NCBI GenBank assembly: GCA_910592005.1
Contig: CAJVPP010001270.1
Location: forward strand, 1-21,291
Length of the DNA stretch: 21,291 bases
DNA from: Funneliformis mosseae
Lineage: Eukaryota; Glomeromycota; Glomeromycetes; Glomerales; Glomeraceae
Direction: 5' to 3'
Shown here: positions 17,430 through 21,291 of the stretch, one piece after another
Numbering within the stretch: the stretch's first letter is position 1
Layout of the letters: each line of letters begins with the position of its first letter
Translations under genes and position numbers: made by a program
Notes under the pieces: generated by a model
What the model saw: only the letters and a program-made list of their open reading frames with translations
Databases searched by the model: none
Told to the model about the DNA's origin: nothing

Positions 17430-19700
17430 TAGATTTCTTTTAATAAAAAGAATTTCTTGAAAAATTTTAAACTTAAAGTTATACATTTATTATTCATAAT
17501 ATTTCCAGCATCTGAAAAAAATCTTTCACTTAGAATTGATATTGCTGGAATAGATAAATATTTACGTGCTATTATTGATAATATAGGATATCTTTGTTTA
17601 TTATAATTCTACTATATAAAAAGATTAATATTAGGACTTACTATTCCTTCATTAAAATAATTATTTACCTCATTCATTTTATTATTATATTGTTAAACTT
17701 CACTTCTAAAAAGTGTATTAAAGATTGAATCATCAGATAATTTTTGTTTATTTGTTTGCATTTTAAAGGAATCATTACTTAAGTTTAATTCATATTTAAA
17801 TTTTCATATAAACTTTGTATTTTAATTTTAATTTTTAATTGAATTTCAATATTAAACAAAAAAACTAAAATCTTTATATCTTGATCTAATATTGTTGAAA
17901 TAAGTATAATTTTATTAGATTTTTTCAATAAAAATTAAGTGATTTTATAATTATTTCTAATACTTTTAATTATTTATTCAGTTTCAATAAAATTTGATTA
18001 AAATTCTTCTATTTTCTTTGAGTTTTCATTATAATTAATTTTTTTAGACTTTCTTAAATTTTAATATGTCTAATATATTAATTTCATCTATTTTTTAATC
18101 AGAACTTATAGTATCTTCAGAAATATAATTATCAGATAAAAATCTTCCATATTTTCTATAAAAAATATATATACATATTTAATATATAAATATAATAATA
18201 AAAATTAAAATAAATATATTAATTTATTATTATTATCATCATTATTTTTATTATTATTATCTTTAACCTCTAAATCTTTAAAATTAATTTTAAACTTTTC
18301 TTTTAATTTTTTTTAAAAATTACTTTTAATGCTTTGATAATTGGTAATATTGATAATATTGTTACATATCTAACTCTACTAAAAATGTTATTACTTCATC
18401 AAATAATTTAAATATTTTTGTACAATTCTTCTAAAGTATCCATTTTTTATCACATATCATAAATTTTTGTTAAAGTTGTCTATCAAATCTATTATTTCGA
18501 TTTTCTTCAAAATATAAGATTACATTTAAATAAATTATTGATTTTTTTAATTTAAGTAATTATTTTTATAATTATATTTAAAATTTTAATGAGTTTGTAT
18601 TTCATTTATATTTTTAAATATAATTGTTATATTTATTTTGATTCTTTATTATTAGAATTTTCATTTTTTTCATTATTATTTTTACTGAGTTCTCTTTATA
18701 CTTCTTTAAGTCTTTCTGATTATTTAAGTAATAAAAAAACTTAACCAATTTTCTATATCATTTAACTTGTTCATTAATTTTAAAGTGTTATTTATTATTA
18801 ATTGTAATATATATTGTAATATATAGTAATCTTTGAATATTGTGATTATTTTCATTTAAAATATTAACAGCAGCTTTCATATTTCCTCCATTATCAATGA
18901 TTACACAAATTACTTTTTTTTCAATATTATAATTTTTAATATATTTTTTTAAATAAGTGACAATAGAATCAGCTGTATATGTATATGAATTTTTTTCAAA
19001 ACTAATTAAATATCATAAAATTTAAAATTTTTATTTAACCAATATCTTGTGATTCTTATATATCCTATTTTGCTTTAGCTGTCTATAAATCAATTATAAT
19101 TAAAATAATTTACAAGATCTAATAATTAGAGATAATAAATTTTTAACACTAACTTTATAAATTTTTGTAATTAAATTTTTAATAGTTTTATCATAAGAAA
19201 TAATAAATGCTGAATCAAATTTAAAAAAAAAAATTTTTTAATCCATCACTTTTTAAAATATTGAATAGTTAAAAATCAGTAATAATAAATTCAAATAATA
19301 CTAAATTTAATTTATATTGTTATAATTTTCCATGAGGTATTACTTTATTAAATATTAAACTAATTTTTTGTTATTTTTTTCCTAAAAATAATTTAATTAA
19401 ATTAAAATAAATAATAAATAATTACAAATAAATTTATATTTACTTTATTTACTTTATCATTTTCAAATATGTTATGAATTGTATTTAAATAGTATTTTAA
19501 ATTTGAAGTAAAACCTGTAAACTTATAAGAAATATCATTTAATTCCTTTTTTTTATGTTTTATTATAGATACTATACAATATATATTTCATCATCTATTT
19601 TTTTAAAATATTTCTATATATAACTTTTTTTATTTTTAACTTTTTAATATAATAAATACATTTAAAATTGAAGACCTTTTAGAAATTGAAGTAGAAGATA
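17430..19700 (-). pseudogene. BED-finger hAT transposase pseudogene
   Basis: Minus-strand blocks of a ZBED-type hAT transposase appear in order. First is an N-terminal Ser-rich segment (SSTSISKRSSILN, ~19660-19705). Next are a BED zinc-finger-like part (KKIDDEIYIV, TGFTSNLKYYLNTIH, ~19460-19610), the catalytic-core blocks GYIRITRYWLNKNFKFYDI (~19010-19070), TADSIVTYLKKYIKNYNIEK and VIIDNGGNMKAAVNIL with the catalytic Asp (~18850-18985). The C-terminal dimerisation block follows, with RYPILSIIARKYLSIP and SERFFSDAGN (~17505-17610). Many frameshifts and stops are present; a TAG replaces Trp before NYNKQRYP. The AT-rich part near 18160-18260 may be an intron or an insertion. Termini were not identified. 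Confidence 0.85.
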
Positions 19701-19965
19701 CAGATAATTATTAGATTAAAGATCTAGATTGAAAACCTTTGATATCTCTATACTCTAAAACTCATTGCTTATTTTAAAAAAAGAAGTAAAACTGAAATAT
19801 AACTTATTTAATTTATTTAAAAATTATATATTAACTTTTAAAATAAATAATAAAAAAAATATATATATATATATATTTAAAGTGTTAAAAAAGTGAAAAA
19901 AGTAAGTAGTATAATAAATATTTTTATTAAAAGCGTTAAAATTGTAAATATTATGTGTTAATAAA
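19701..19965. other. AT-rich spacer with simple repeat
   Basis: This stretch contains an (AT)n tract near 19859-19878 and no recognisable gene. Confidence 0.4.
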
Positions 19966-20053
19966 TGTTATTAATGTTACTCTTTTTATTAAATAAATTA
20001 ACTATAATTTGAAATCAGGAAGACAATAGCTATAATTTAAATCCAATCAACTT
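19966..20053 (-). repeat. Retrotransposon 3' internal fragment (copy A)
   Basis: This 88-bp segment matches 21204-21291 in direct orientation, including GAAATCAGGAAGACAATAGC against GAAGTCAGGAAGGCAATAGC. In copy B this sequence abuts the LTR start, so copy A is probably a fragment of the same family's internal 3' region. Most differences between the copies are transitions, and copy A is the more AT-rich. The LTR itself cannot be followed here beyond about 15 bp. Confidence 0.7.
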
Positions 20054-20649
20054 GATATACTGTTTATTAGAGAGTTTATTTAGTTAACAAGAAATAAATT
20101 ATAAGTTTATATTTGTAAAATGTTAAGATTATTTATTATTATTATTAAATGTATATTGAATACAATATTCATATCTTGTTAGAATCTGTCCTTTTTTCAA
20201 AGCATTTTCATGACCTTTATATAGAAAAATTATAATTAAAGAAAATCTATAGTATTAATGAGACTACTGACAATAATAACAGAGCTAACAGATATGCTAA
20301 TTATGATATAAATAATAATAATAATATAAATAATAGAAATATAATAAATAGTATATGTATCCTATTTGGCAGATATGGCATATTTGACAAGTTTATCAAT
20401 TTTTGCCAGTTTCAATTTCTTCCTCTAAAATTTTAGTTTTCAAACTAAATCAATAATATTAGACTAACAATTGTAACTGAATAAAATGTATATATTAAGT
20501 GGCTTAATAATATGATTTTCATATTTGATATACTTAATCTTTTTCTATATTAAGAAAGTTCATTGAAATCTAATATTTAAGTAATCTGCCATGAGAAATT
20601 TATTGAGTACAAATCTAAATTAATTTTTTTTTTGATCAACTGATTATGC
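20054..20649. other. Low-complexity spacer, no gene
   Basis: This stretch contains AAT-rich runs (for example 20310-20350) and no recognisable protein or RNA gene. Confidence 0.45.
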
Positions 20650-21214
20650 TGTTATTACATTAGATTTTGTAATTTCAAATAAAATCTTAAAGTGATAAAT
20701 TAAACTAAAACAATTACTTAAGAAATCACAGATGAGGATTCACAATAACGTCAAAGAATTATTCTCAATAATAGACACTTGATATAAACATAAAATAAAC
20801 ACAAAGATAACTCAAAGATATTTCAGAGATTACGCTTTAGAGACTCTAAGTCAATACAGCAAATCAATACAATATCATATAACAAGTTTACTAACAAAAG
20901 GGATTGTACGAATGTAAAGAGTCACAAATAATTTATAACAGTTTCAAAGGGTTTGCAAAGAATAAGTTTTATACTTGATTAATTATACTCCTTTATTGAT
21001 ATAATATATATTAATTCAGTACCTAAAAGATTAATATCTCGTTAGTGCTGAAACTCAAAGAAAATATAGAGATATTTATACATATTGAATAAGTAATAAA
21101 ATAAACTAAACTAAATATATCAAAGGAAATAAAGTTGCTATTTCACTAGGCAATAAAGTTGCTATAACAATAAAATTACCAGATTTGCAGGCAACTAAAT
21201 AGACATTATTAACA
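20650..21214 (-). mobile_element. LTR of an LTR retrotransposon (copy 2)
   Basis: This 565-bp LTR is on the minus strand. It starts TGTTA and ends TAACA, the standard TG..CA form extended to a 5-bp inverted end. It carries a TATAAATA-type box (about 21072-21079) and AATAAA (20992-20997) downstream. It is homologous to the plus-strand copy at 9606-10331. No target duplication flanks it: the five bases on each side are TATGC and TTACT. The purine-rich GACGGAAAGAGTAA directly before its start (minus strand, 21215-21228) looks like a polypurine tract. That makes this a 3' LTR whose internal region lies beyond the right edge. Confidence 0.8.
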
Positions 21215-21291
21215 TTACTCTTTCCGTCGAATAAGTTAACTATGATTTGAAGTCAGGAAGGCAATAGCTATGACTTAAATCCAATCAACTT
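21215..21291 (-). mobile_element. Retrotransposon internal 3' end (partial)
   Basis: This stretch adjoins the LTR start and includes a likely polypurine tract. It repeats the segment at 19966-20053. It runs off the window, so no protein domain can be read. Confidence 0.55.

Overview
This window looks like accessory DNA of an AT-rich fungal genome, most plausibly an arbuscular mycorrhizal fungus of the Rhizophagus type. That is inference. It rests on the strong AT bias, on GT..AG introns of 55-83 bp, on dense decayed Tc1/mariner, hAT, pogo-like and LTR elements, and on a multicopy-type protein remnant of a kind I recall from Rhizophagus. The genetic code appears standard: the one long open frame uses CAA for Gln, and some decayed frames carry TGA where Trp is expected. 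No tRNA, rRNA or CRISPR was seen.

Layout. At 1-230 is a pogo-like element end. It abuts a long minus-strand pseudogene (241-2133) and may have cut off its 3' part. At 2801-3205 is a degenerate ~75-bp minisatellite. At 3411-4720 is a complete but inactivated Tc1/mariner element with clear TIRs and TA target duplications. A second, older Tc1/mariner (4975-6516) carries a nested palindrome-rich insertion. A dispersed repeat (7011-7390) has a direct-orientation partner at 12391-12750. An hAT transposase remnant with a still recognisable intron lies at 8080-9400. An LTR (9606-10331), split by a small MITE, has an inverted partner at 20650-21214. A third Tc1/mariner remnant is at 10817 to about 12100.

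The one substantial intact gene is on the minus strand at 13048-14724. Its protein has an N-terminal coiled coil followed by 20 exact 20-residue leucine-rich repeats. The repeat type is best known from bacterial effectors and giant viruses. The gene sits in an island with higher GC than its flanks. Just upstream are a decayed coding fragment and two good intron signatures. No in-frame ATG lies at the start of the open frame; a one-base change in an A run would supply one.

From 15900 on are two related MITE copies, a palindrome cluster with a diverged repeat family (16589-17180), a BED-finger hAT transposase pseudogene (17430-19700), and retrotransposon sequence running off the right edge. All recognised protein remnants are on the minus strand. 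Many of their premature stops fall where Trp or Gln is expected, which points to decay by C:G to T:A transitions.
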